This document shows, one piece after another, positions 1 through 7,346 of a stretch of 14,199 bases of DNA. The stretch spans positions 1 to 14,199 of the forward strand of contig JBBQVZ010000092.1 in NCBI GenBank assembly GCA_038211015.1, given 5' to 3'. The position numbers and the translations under genes were made by a program. How positions within the stretch are numbered: position 1 is the first letter of the stretch; each line of letters begins with the position of its first letter. The notes below the pieces were generated by a model. It searched no databases. It saw only the letters and a list, made by a program, of their open reading frames with translations, and was not told the origin of the DNA. This DNA is from JBBQVZ01 sp038211015. Its GTDB lineage: Bacteria > Actinomycetota > UBA4738 > HRBIN12.

Positions 1-194
1 GTCTGACGAACCGGAGGACGGAACTGCTTCACCAGCAGCACCTCGTTCGACGGCAGGATCGGAAGGACCGCCGCCGCGCCGGGATGATGGATCACCTCGT
101 ACGGGGGGTGACCGGGCCAGTCCTCGATCGCCAGCCGCAGGACGGTGCCCTCGAACGCGGACCGGCTCTCGGTCGGCTCCGTGGGATCGGCCAT
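1..194 (-). CDS. Nudix hydrolase, probable ADP-ribose pyrophosphatase (N-terminal part, cut by window edge)
   Basis: The first 64 codons of a gene that runs off the left edge. The N-terminus has the layout typical of ADP-sugar pyrophosphatases: a short polar lead, then YEVIHHPGAAAVLPIL at about residues 34-49 and VLLVKQFRPPVRQ at about 52-64, which resemble the strands before the Nudix box. The Nudix box itself lies outside the window, so the catalytic residues cannot be checked. Family members hydrolyse ADP-ribose or related nucleoside diphosphate sugars to AMP and a sugar phosphate in the cytoplasm. The ATG at 194-192 lies 12 bases after the pyrG stop and has no clear Shine-Dalgarno, which suggests coupling to pyrG. 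M. tuberculosis has the same order (pyrG Rv1699, Nudix Rv1700), which supports the call. Substrate is inferred. Confidence 0.8.
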   Translation of the reverse strand, partial: MADPTEPTESRSAFEGTVLRLAIEDWPGHPPYEVIHHPGAAAVLPILPSNEVLLVKQFRPPVRQ

Positions 195-206
195 CGCCGG
201 TCGAGC

Positions 207-1847
207 TCAGCTGACGGTGACGATGCGCTCCGCGCGGGCGCGGCGATGCGTCTGCGCCGCGCCGACGAGATCGCGGAAGAGCGGGTGCGGCCTCGTGGGC
301 CGTGAACGCAGCTCCGGGTGGAACTGCCCGGCGATGAAGAACGGATGGTCGGGCAGCTCGATGATCTCGGTCAGCCGGCCGTTGTGGGAGTTGCCGGACA
401 GCACGAGGCCGGCGCCCTGAAGCGTCTCGTGGTACGCAGGGTTGACCTCCCACCGGTGCCGGTGACGCTCCTCGACCACCGGGGCCTGGTAGCAACGCTC
501 CGCGAGCGTTCCGGGAACGATGTAGCACGGCTGCGCGCCCAGACGCATGGTGGCGCCCATGTCGGTCACGTTCTTCTGTTCAGGGAGCAGGTCGATCACC
601 GGGTGCGGCGTGGCCGGATCGAACTCGCTCGAGTTCGCGCCCTCCAGGCCGCAGACGTGTCGCGCGAACTCGATCACCGCGCATTGCAGGCCGAGGCAGA
701 TACCCAGGAAAGGCACGTTGCGCTCCCGCGCGAACCGCACGGCGGCGACCTTCCCCTCCACGCCTCGCACGCCGAACCCGCCGGGGATCAGGATGCCGTC
801 GACGTCGGCGAGCGCCTCTTCGGTCGCGGAGCCGCCGAGGTCGTCGGAGGCGACCCATTCGATCTGGACGTCGGCGCCGTGGGCGAACCCTCCGTGCTTG
901 AGCGCCTCCATCACCGACAGGTAGGCGTCACGCATGTTCACGTACTTCCCGACGACCGCGATCTTGACGGGCTCGGTGGCACGGTCGATCCGCTCGACTA
1001 GCGTCTCCCACTCCGTGAGATCGGGCTCCGCCTCGATCCGCAGATGCTTCGCGAGCTCCACGTCGAGGCCCTCTTTGTGCAGGACCAGCGGGATCTTGTA
1101 GATGGACGCCGCGTCGATCGCCGAGATGACGCCGCTGATCGGCACGTCGCAGAGCAGCGAGATCTTCTCCTTGAGGTTGCGGCCGAACGGGCGGTCCGAA
1201 CGGCAGACGATCACGTCGGGCTGGAGGCCGAGCGAACGCAGCTCCTTCACGGAGTGTTGCGTCGGCTTGGTCTTCAGCTCACCCGACGGCCCGATGAACG
1301 GCATCAACGACACGTGGACGAACGCGCAGTTGTCACGGCCGATCTCGTTCCGTAACTGCCGAACGGCCTCGAGGAACGGCAGCGACTCGATGTCGCCGAC
1401 GGTGCCGCCGATCTCGACGACCACCAGATCGGCGGCCTCGGTTTCGGCGAGGGCTCGGATACGCTCCTTGATCTCGTCCGTGATGTGCGGGATGACCTGC
1501 ACCGTTTTACCCAGATAGTCGCCGCGGCGCTCCTTCGCGATGACGCTCGAATAGACGGCGCCCGTCGTGAAGTTCGAGCCTCGGTGCAGGTCCTCGTCGA
1601 CGAACCGCTCGTAGTGACCCAGGTCCAGATCGGTCTCGGAGCCGTCGTCCAGCACGAACACCTCGCCGTGCTCGAACGGGTTCATGGTGCCGGGGTCGAC
1701 GTTGATGTACGGGTCGAGCTTCTGGATCGCGACCTTCAGCCCGCGGGACTTGAAGAGGCGGCCGAGCGAGGCGGTGGTGATGCCCTTGCCGAGGCCCGAG
1801 GCGACCCCACCCGTGACGAAGATGAACTTCGGTTGCGCTTTCACCAC
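207..1847 (-). CDS. pyrG: CTP synthase
   Basis: Makes CTP from UTP, ATP and glutamine, the last step of de novo CTP synthesis, in the cytoplasm. From the chosen start it has 546 residues, the usual length. The N-terminal synthetase domain opens with the nucleotide-binding loop VTGGVASGLGKG at about residues 11-22, followed by the conserved LDPYINVDPGTMNPFEHGEV and HYERF stretches. The class I glutamine amidotransferase domain has its nucleophile in GICLG (Cys near 384) and the His/Glu pair in GQFHPE (near 510-512), so both activities look intact. The reading frame stays open to 1958, but the family N-terminus (VKAQPKFIFVTGG) begins at one of two adjacent GTG codons, 1847 or 1844. I chose 1847 because a TAGGCT box sits exactly 8 bases upstream, as in another gene here. 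It lies 85 bases after the GT4 gene and 12 before the Nudix gene. Confidence 0.97.
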   Translation of the reverse strand: MVKAQPKFIFVTGGVASGLGKGITTASLGRLFKSRGLKVAIQKLDPYINVDPGTMNPFEHGEVFVLDDGSETDLDLGHYERFVDEDLHRGSNFTTGAVYSSVIAKERRGDYLGKTVQVIPHITDEIKERIRALAETEAADLVVVEIGGTVGDIESLPFLEAVRQLRNEIGRDNCAFVHVSLMPFIGPSGELKTKPTQHSVKELRSLGLQPDVIVCRSDRPFGRNLKEKISLLCDVPISGVISAIDAASIYKIPLVLHKEGLDVELAKHLRIEAEPDLTEWETLVERIDRATEPVKIAVVGKYVNMRDAYLSVMEALKHGGFAHGADVQIEWVASDDLGGSATEEALADVDGILIPGGFGVRGVEGKVAAVRFARERNVPFLGICLGLQCAVIEFARHVCGLEGANSSEFDPATPHPVIDLLPEQKNVTDMGATMRLGAQPCYIVPGTLAERCYQAPVVEERHRHRWEVNPAYHETLQGAGLVLSGNSHNGRLTEIIELPDHPFFIAGQFHPELRSRPTRPHPLFRDLVGAAQTHRRARAERIVTVS

Positions 1848-1855
1848 GGGACACG

Positions 1856-1861
1856 AGCCTA
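1856..1861 (-). promoter_or_regulatory. Putative -10 box for leaderless pyrG transcript
   Basis: The minus strand reads TAGGCT, then 8 bases, then GTG at 1847. There is no Shine-Dalgarno in the gap. The same hexamer with the same 8-base gap precedes the TPR gene (ATG 13527). No good -35 match is seen about 17 bases upstream, which is common in actinobacteria. Inferred from sequence only. Confidence 0.45.
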
Positions 1862-1932
1862 GCAGAGGGTCCCGACCCGTCGCCGGAGTTCGGGTCGCGG
1901 ACTTGGCCGAGCCGACGGATTTCTCGCCTACC

Positions 1933-2679
1933 TCACGCCGCGAGGCGTCCGAGCGCATCGAACCAGCGGAGCGGAGGGACGGCGTCGATCAAACGAGACA
2001 ACGTGATGGTTTCGGCGACAGCGTTGATGGCGATGGCCACCGCGGCAGCGAGCACCACGCCCCAACCGGGCAACACCAGGTAGAAGCCGAGCCCGATCGT
2101 GAAGCCGAGGAGGTTCGCACCCCCGTCGCCGAGCATGGCCCGTTCCCTCATGTCGAACCACAGCACGGCTACGGACCCGACCGCGACGCCCGGGAACGTC
2201 GGCAGCAGAGCCAGATCGACTCCCACGAGTCCCAGCAGCGCGACGAGGCCGAACTTGATGGCCCGGCCCGGCCGCACGTCGAGACCGTTCCAGACGTTGG
2301 CGCAGGCCGCGACCAGCAGCACGCCCGCCATGCGGACCCCACCGGACGGGCCGGGCTGCAAGGCGATCGACACGACGGCCGCCGCCACGATCACGACCAC
2401 CTTGACGATGCCCGTGCTGACCCTGCCGGCCCCCAGCGCCCTCAGGTGGTCGCGGAGGCCGCGTGGGCCTGCCGGCGCAAGGTCGTCGACGAGACCCGCC
2501 GCGAACACGAGCAGCGTGGCCCCCAGGGCTCCCCAGCCCGCTCGAACGACGGACACGCTCGCGTCGGTCAGCGCGACCCCACCGACCGACGCGACGGCTG
2601 CGATCGCCAGCCAGATACCCAGCGTTCGAGGCACCATCACGCCTCGGTGATTCTCCACGGCGAGGCGTCCCCCACTCAC
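1933..2679 (-). CDS. MraY/WecA-like (GT4) polyprenyl-phosphate sugar-phosphate transferase homologue
   Basis: A 248-residue polytopic membrane protein of the MraY/WecA/TagO superfamily, whose members transfer a sugar 1-phosphate from a UDP-sugar to polyprenyl phosphate at the inner leaflet. Visible motifs: NHRG at 10-13 with VPRTLG after it; the Asp pair in GLVDDL (about 65-66); NVWNGLDVRPGRAIK at 128-142; and MLGDGGANLLG at 182-192. Hydrophobic helices fill the rest, and the tail ends LRWFDALGR. The third motif keeps the first Asp of the classic NxxNxxDGxDG signature but has RPGRA instead of the second Asp-Gly, a pattern I associate with a distinct MraY-like subfamily. It is also shorter than MraY or WecA (over 320 residues). 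The GTG start overlaps the stop of the GT2 gene by four bases (GTGA), so the two are probably coupled. Donor and acceptor are unknown. Confidence 0.8.
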   Translation of the reverse strand: MSGGRLAVENHRGVMVPRTLGIWLAIAAVASVGGVALTDASVSVVRAGWGALGATLLVFAAGLVDDLAPAGPRGLRDHLRALGAGRVSTGIVKVVVIVAAAVVSIALQPGPSGGVRMAGVLLVAACANVWNGLDVRPGRAIKFGLVALLGLVGVDLALLPTFPGVAVGSVAVLWFDMRERAMLGDGGANLLGFTIGLGFYLVLPGWGVVLAAAVAIAINAVAETITLSRLIDAVPPLRWFDALGRLAA

Positions 2680-3362
2680 CGCAGCCGAACCGCCCTCAGA
2701 GCCGCGGCACGCGCGATGTGCAACCCCTGCCGACCCCGATGCGCGAACCCCCGGATGGTCCGGCCGGTCGCGCGGTGCGTGAGCCCCGGCACGGGGATCT
2801 CCTCCACCCGGAACCCGGCTCGGATCGCGTCGATCGTCATGGCCGTCTCCACGCCGAATCCACCGGCGAGCGGTCGAACGGCGGCCAGACAGCTCGACGT
2901 GACCGCGCGCTGGCCGGAGAGCGGCGCCTCGGGCCGATAGCGCGACAGCAGTCGGATGGCCCCCGCGGACGCGCGCTTCACCGTTCCCGTGCCGCCACCT
3001 GCCTGCGGCGGGAAGATCGCGATCGCCAGGTCGGCGCGCCCCGACGCCACGACCTCGAGAAGGATGCCGAGACCCTCGGCGCTCGATCCGAGGTCCGCGT
3101 CGGCGAACAACCAGATGTCGGCCGGAGGCAACCGATCCAGCGCCCCCTCCATCGCCCCGCCCTTCCCCGCATGACCTCGGATCCGCAACACCGTGGCGCC
3201 AGCCGCGAGCGCCTCCGCGGACGTCGCGTCGGACGAGCCGTCGTCCACGACCACGACCTCGTCGAGAGGCAGCCCGCGGAGCGCCTCCACCGTCCGCGCC
3301 ACGGTTCCCTCCTCGTCGCGGGCCGGGACGAGGGCCGCGATCCTGATGGCCCCGTTCGTCAT
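2676..3362 (-). CDS. Glycosyltransferase family 2 (GT-A fold)
   Basis: A 228-residue soluble GT-A glycosyltransferase. It has the opening strand LVPARDEE (11-18), the nucleotide-binding VVDDGSSD (38-45), a DxD-type metal site in FADADLG (about 87-92), and later LSGQRA (148-153) and FGVETAMTIDAI (about 169-180). These resemble dolichyl/polyprenyl-phosphate sugar synthases and glucosyl-3-phosphoglycerate-synthase-like enzymes. No transmembrane helix is evident, so it would act at the cytoplasmic face. Its ATG overlaps the steB stop by four bases (ATGA), and its own stop overlaps the GTG of the membrane GT4 gene. This points to one translationally coupled unit steA-steB-GT2-GT4. The context suggests making a lipid-linked or envelope sugar. 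Donor and acceptor cannot be read from the sequence. Confidence 0.85.
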   Translation of the reverse strand: MTNGAIRIAALVPARDEEGTVARTVEALRGLPLDEVVVVDDGSSDATSAEALAAGATVLRIRGHAGKGGAMEGALDRLPPADIWLFADADLGSSAEGLGILLEVVASGRADLAIAIFPPQAGGGTGTVKRASAGAIRLLSRYRPEAPLSGQRAVTSSCLAAVRPLAGGFGVETAMTIDAIRAGFRVEEIPVPGLTHRATGRTIRGFAHRGRQGLHIARAAALRAVRLR

Positions 3363-4300
3363 CCCACCGGGGGGAGCAGCCGCGTCGTGCCGTCCTTCAC
3401 ACCGTAGTCCCCGCCGCTGCCGTTGGAGAGCGCCTCCTGGAGCGCCAGCACCATGGCCGATGCGCCGACGGGCAGGTCGACGTTGTCCACGGTCACGAGG
3501 GGCGCCACGGAGGAGTCGTCCACGCTGGAGCGGAGCTCGGTGACGAAACCCTCGTCGGACGCGAGGCTCTCCCCGGCCCCGGAGACGACTCCCGAAGAGA
3601 TGAGCTCGATGAGGAACGGCTCCATGAACAGCGCCGACGTCGGAGAAAGCTCGTCGTCGGTTCCACCCCCGATGGCGACCACCATCTGACCGCGACCGCC
3701 GATGTCCTTCAACGCCGAGTCGGAGATATCGGGCGCCGATGAGGTGAGGAATCCCTGCGAGAGCATCTCTCCCAGCGGATCGGGCTGACCCGAAAGGTCG
3801 CCGACTGGGTCTGTCGCGAGGCGCCGGGCGAGCGAGCGCGCTGCCTCCGACGCGAGCAGATCGGACGACGTGGTCGACGACAGACCCAGCAGGGTCGCCA
3901 GCTCACGGTGCGCTGCAGGGGTCTCGCCAGACATGCTCGGGCGAACGGTGAGCATCGTCAGGATCTCCGCATCGGACAGATCGAGCGCTCGGCGCGTCTC
4001 CGCCATCGCCCGGGGGTCCACACCTTCTTCGGTCACGATGACGACCTGCCGGCCGAACAGCGCGTCGGCGACCAGGTAGGGCAGCGCCTGCTCGCCGAAC
4101 GCGCCCAAGGTGTCCAGTTCCAACTCCAGATCCAGCTTCTCCTTCTGGAGGTCCCGTACGTGCTGCGTCAGCTCGTCGGTCTGGTTGTTCAGGTTCTTCA
4201 CCAGGCCGGGATTGATGACCGTCGTCCCCACCACCACCCCAAGGCCGAGCGCCAGGAAGATCGCCATGATCGAGACGAGGTGATACCGCCAGGGGATCAC
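3359..4300 (-). CDS. steB: SteB/MctB family single-pass envelope protein (often annotated copper transporter)
   Basis: 313 residues from the chosen start. The N-terminus MIPWRYHLVSIMAIFLALG aligns by eye with the mycobacterial Rv1698 family: one transmembrane helix (about 7-29), a coiled-coil-like stretch DELTQHVRDLQKEKLDLELE after it, and a large domain predicted outside the membrane with an IGGG-containing strand. In corynebacteria SteB acts with SteA in septal envelope integrity. The mycobacterial member MctB was linked to copper handling and outer-membrane channel activity. This copy contains no cysteine. The frame is open to GTG 4327, but GTG 4300 gives the family N-terminus and a GTGA overlap with the steA stop, so I chose it. 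The gene is followed by a four-base overlap with the GT2 gene. Family membership is confident; molecular function is not. Confidence 0.9.
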   Translation of the reverse strand: MIPWRYHLVSIMAIFLALGLGVVVGTTVINPGLVKNLNNQTDELTQHVRDLQKEKLDLELELDTLGAFGEQALPYLVADALFGRQVVIVTEEGVDPRAMAETRRALDLSDAEILTMLTVRPSMSGETPAAHRELATLLGLSSTTSSDLLASEAARSLARRLATDPVGDLSGQPDPLGEMLSQGFLTSSAPDISDSALKDIGGRGQMVVAIGGGTDDELSPTSALFMEPFLIELISSGVVSGAGESLASDEGFVTELRSSVDDSSVAPLVTVDNVDLPVGASAMVLALQEALSNGSGGDYGVKDGTTRLLPPVG

Positions 4301-5610
4301 AGCAGCTCTTTCAGATGGAAGAACCACTCGCGCACGTGCTCGAACGCCAGGTCGAAGAAGAGGCGAACAGAGGGAGAGATCGCCGCCACCACGATCAGCA
4401 TGGTGAGCAACGCCGAGCCGATCAGCAGGAACGTGTCGCGCGCTCGCAGTCGCGAGTTGCCGTAGATCCTGGATACGCCCTTCGCGTCGACGAGGATCTC
4501 ACCCACCCGCAGCCGGACGAGGAACGTGCTGCTCATCCCGCTCCGCCCTTTGTCAAGGAACTCGCGAAGGTTCCCGTGCGTGCCGACGGCGACGATCAGC
4601 TCCGCACGCTTCTCGTGCGCGAGCAGGAACGCCACGTCCTCGCTCGTTCCCGCCGAGCGCACGGTGGTGTACGGAACGCCGAGCCGTTCGAGTCGCGCTC
4701 CTCCGGGAGCACGGCCATCGGTGTACGCATGCAGGACGAGCTCGGTCGGTGGTCTCCGCCGGCTTTGCTTCAGGGCGAGCTCCAGCGCCCGATCCGAAAC
4801 ACTGTCCATGTCGCCCAAGATCAGGTCGGGAACATATCCCTCGTCGAGGAGCGCATCGGCGCCGCCGTCCACGCCGACGAGGACCGGTCGGATGTCGCGG
4901 ATGTAGGCCCGGAGCGCGGCCAGGTCCTCGCGGTAGCTGTACCCCCGGACCACGACGAGGACGGGCCGGCCGGTGAGCTCATGTCGGAGCTCCGGGAGGC
5001 CCGATCCACCGAAGAGCAGATCGCGTTCCTCCTGCAGGTACTCGAGCGTGTTGCGCGCGAAGCTCTCGAACCGCTGCCCGAGCGCGTCCTGGGCGCCCTC
5101 CATGTCGCGGAGAACGGAGGCATGGCTCTGGAGGATCCCGACCGCCACGAGCCGTTCACCCAGGAAGAGACGGTCCCCCGACAGCCGCAGGACGTCGCCC
5201 TCCCGCACCTTCGTCATGAGGAGCGGCCCGACGCGATCGATCAGCGGGATCCCCGCCTCGATCAGGATCGAGGGCCCGAGGTTGGGATACCGGCCGCTGA
5301 TCGACGCCGAAGCGTTCACCACCGCCGCCACGCCGGCGGCCACCAACCCTTCGGCCGCTACCCGATCGAGGTCCTCGTGATCGATCACCGCGATGTCCCC
5401 GGGCTCGGCGCGGGGCACCAGGTCCTTGGTCCGTAGATCGACGCGCGCGATGCCCGCCTCCCGCCCACGGCGACTCGACCAGCGGCGCGAGCCTCGGGTC
5501 TTGGACGTGGACGTAGGGGACCCCTTTCCGATCGTGGCCTCCCTTCGGCCCGGTCCGCGTGAGCTGCCCGCGCCGGGTCGATAGGAGATGCGCTCCGGAT
5601 CCCGCCTCAC
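4297..5610 (-). CDS. steA: SteA-like cytokinetic/septal envelope protein with thiamin-pyrophosphokinase-like domain
   Basis: 437 residues. Residues 1-55 are basic and rich in Ser, Arg and Gly. The SteA body follows, with PGDIAVIDHEDLDRVAAEGL (about 70-89), the conserved VVNASASISGRYPNLGP (about 97-113), and a thiamin-pyrophosphokinase-like region with VDGGADALLDEGYVPDLI and GDMDS (247-270). A GTSEDVAFLLAHE stretch follows (about 321-333). One transmembrane helix lies near 393-412, leaving a short tail. In corynebacteria SteA localises to the cytokinetic ring and partners SteB; no catalytic activity is established. The GTG at 5610 is the only ATG or GTG in frame before residue 65, so it is the likely start, although it lacks a Shine-Dalgarno. 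It begins 74 bases after recN and overlaps steB by four bases, matching the Rv1697-Rv1698 order. Confidence 0.92.
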   Translation of the reverse strand: MRRDPERISYRPGAGSSRGPGRREATIGKGSPTSTSKTRGSRRWSSRRGREAGIARVDLRTKDLVPRAEPGDIAVIDHEDLDRVAAEGLVAAGVAAVVNASASISGRYPNLGPSILIEAGIPLIDRVGPLLMTKVREGDVLRLSGDRLFLGERLVAVGILQSHASVLRDMEGAQDALGQRFESFARNTLEYLQEERDLLFGGSGLPELRHELTGRPVLVVVRGYSYREDLAALRAYIRDIRPVLVGVDGGADALLDEGYVPDLILGDMDSVSDRALELALKQSRRRPPTELVLHAYTDGRAPGGARLERLGVPYTTVRSAGTSEDVAFLLAHEKRAELIVAVGTHGNLREFLDKGRSGMSSTFLVRLRVGEILVDAKGVSRIYGNSRLRARDTFLLIGSALLTMLIVVAAISPSVRLFFDLAFEHVREWFFHLKELL

Positions 5611-5625
5611 CGCGGGATCACATGG

Positions 5626-5631
5626 AGGTTA
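5626..5631 (-). promoter_or_regulatory. Putative -10 box upstream of steA
   Basis: In the 74-base recN-steA gap the minus strand reads TAACCT, 15 bases before the GTG at 5610. A start site 6-8 bases downstream would leave a very short leader of about 8 bases without a Shine-Dalgarno. No -35 match is evident. Weak, sequence-only call. Confidence 0.25.
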
Positions 5632-5684
5632 GCCCACAGGTGCGGTGCTCGCGCAACCCACCGAGGCCCGCCCACGTGCGCCCA

Positions 5685-7334
5685 TCAAGCGACCGTGCCT
5701 CTTGAGGCCGACCCCGTCGCGAGGAGCTCTTCCGCGTGCGTGACGGCGCCATCGCTCCCCGTGAGGCCTGCGAGCATGCGCGACAACTCGCGCACGCGTT
5801 CGTCATCGGAGAGCGCGCGCACCGTCGCGGTCCCCGACGTCTTCTCCACCAGGATGTGGCGGTCGGCGAAGCAGGCGATCTGCGGAAGATGGGTGACGAC
5901 CAGGATCTGACGGCTCTCGGCCAGGTGCGCCAGTCGCCGACCGACCGCGAGTCCCGCCTCTCCTCCGATGCCCACGTCGATCTCATCGAAGACGAGCGTG
6001 GGTACGTCGTCGAGATCTGCCATCACGCTCCGGCACGCCAGCATCGTGCGGGAGAGCTCCCCTCCCGACGCCGTCTTGGCGAGGGGCGACGCCTTCTGCC
6101 CAGGCGAGGGCGACAACCGAAGCTCGACGCGCTCGGCTCCCGTGGGCCCGAGCTCGGGCAACGGATCCATCTCGACCTCGACCGTGGCGCCGGGCATGCC
6201 CAGCTGCTGAAGCTCGCGTTCCAGCGCGGTCGCGAGCGTGGGAGCCGCCTTGGCCCGGCCATCCGTCACGACGCCGGCCCGCTCGTGCAACTCGGTCTGG
6301 AGTCGATCCGCCGTTCCGCTCAGCTCCGCGAGCCGCTCGTCCGCCGTGGCCAGCGCGGTGAGCCGCGAGGTGGCCTCCTCCAGGAACGACAGGACCTCCG
6401 TCTCCGTGGCTCCGTACTTGCGCTGCAATCCGTTCAGCACCGCCTGCCGCTCCCGGATCTGTTGCAGGCGTTGGGGATCGGCGGACAAGCCCTCGCGGTA
6501 GTCCCGGACGTCGCGCGCCAGCTCGGCGAGCTCGGTGGACAGGCTCCGCGCGCGGTCGGCCAACGTCTCCGCGCGCGGATCCAACCGCGCGGCGTCGCTG
6601 AGCGCGTTCGCCGCACCCGCTGCCGCGTCGCCGAGCGAGCCGTCGCCCGACAGCGTCTCCTCGGCCTCCGTCGCCCGCTCCAACAAACGCTCCACGTGGG
6701 CGAGCCTGGCCTCCTCCGACGTCATGCGCTCGGTCTCGCCGTCGCGCAAGTCGACGGCCTCGATCTCTCGTACCTGATACGCCAACAGATCCAGCTCCCG
6801 TTCGCGCTCCCTCGACGCAGCCGTGAGGGCTTCGAGCGCTGCCCTGGTGTCTCGCCATCGGTCCCACGTGTCGCGATAGGCGGTGAGAGAGACCACGTGA
6901 GCATCGCCTGCGAACCGGTCGAGGAACGCGGTCTGCGTCGCGGGCGACAACAGACGCTGCGCCTGGTGTTGGCCGTGTACCTCGACGAACGCCCCGCTGA
7001 GATCCGCCAGGGTGGAGGCGGTGGCGAGCTGCCCCCCGACTCGTGCGGCGCTCTTCCCGTCCGCGCTCACCGATCGAGAAAGGAGGACCTCGTCGTCTTC
7101 CGACCAGTCGGCGGCGCTCTGCGTCGCATCGAACCGGGCCTGGACACGGGCGGCCTTGGCACCGTCGCGAACGAGCGAGCTGTCGGCCCGGGCGCCCAAC
7201 GCGAGCGCTAAGCCGACGGTCACCATGGTCTTTCCGGCGCCGGTCTCTCCGGTGAGGACGTTCAGGCCGGCGTGCAGGTCGAGATCGAGGTCGTCGATGA
7301 CCCCGAGACCGCTGATGTGCAGCTCCCGCAGCAC
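5685..7334 (-). CDS. recN: DNA repair protein RecN
   Basis: SMC-like ATPase that acts in double-strand break repair. 549 residues, the normal length. Walker A is GETGAGKT (29-36), the conserved VHGQHQAQRLL is at 119-129, and a long Arg/Glu/Ala-rich coiled-coil arm spans roughly 155-370. The ABC signature is ASGGELSR (422-429), Walker B is TLVFDEIDVGIGG (446-458), and the switch-region histidine lies in THLPQIA (481-487). All ATPase motifs are present. The start is GTG 7334 (VLRELHISGLGVI), which gives the family N-terminus. It lies 9 bases after the nadK stop with no Shine-Dalgarno, and a TAGGAT box lies 6 bases before it. The gene sits in the conserved tlyA-nadK-recN-steA order. Confidence 0.97.
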   Translation of the reverse strand: MLRELHISGLGVIDDLDLDLHAGLNVLTGETGAGKTMVTVGLALALGARADSSLVRDGAKAARVQARFDATQSAADWSEDDEVLLSRSVSADGKSAARVGGQLATASTLADLSGAFVEVHGQHQAQRLLSPATQTAFLDRFAGDAHVVSLTAYRDTWDRWRDTRAALEALTAASRERERELDLLAYQVREIEAVDLRDGETERMTSEEARLAHVERLLERATEAEETLSGDGSLGDAAAGAANALSDAARLDPRAETLADRARSLSTELAELARDVRDYREGLSADPQRLQQIRERQAVLNGLQRKYGATETEVLSFLEEATSRLTALATADERLAELSGTADRLQTELHERAGVVTDGRAKAAPTLATALERELQQLGMPGATVEVEMDPLPELGPTGAERVELRLSPSPGQKASPLAKTASGGELSRTMLACRSVMADLDDVPTLVFDEIDVGIGGEAGLAVGRRLAHLAESRQILVVTHLPQIACFADRHILVEKTSGTATVRALSDDERVRELSRMLAGLTGSDGAVTHAEELLATGSASRGTVA

Positions 7335-7340
7335 GCGCCG

Positions 7341-7346
7341 ATCCTA
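7341..7346 (-). promoter_or_regulatory. Putative -10 box for leaderless recN, overlapping the nadK stop codon
   Basis: The minus strand reads TAGGAT, then CGGCGC, then GTG (7334). The first three bases of the hexamer (7346-7344) are the TAG stop codon of nadK. The spacing suits transcription starting at or next to the GTG. No -35 match is seen. Sequence-only inference. Confidence 0.4.

Noticed and set aside
1684..2940. 418-codon plus-strand frame opposite pyrG, GT4 and GT2
   Set aside because: Crosses three real genes on the other strand and is rich in Arg, His and Asp; a shadow.
5611..5684. Terminator between recN and steA
   Set aside because: The gap is GC-rich, but no convincing continuous stem could be drawn.
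5736..7211. 491-codon plus-strand open frame opposite recN
   Set aside because: Antisense to RecN, which has all its ATPase motifs; no recognisable domain.
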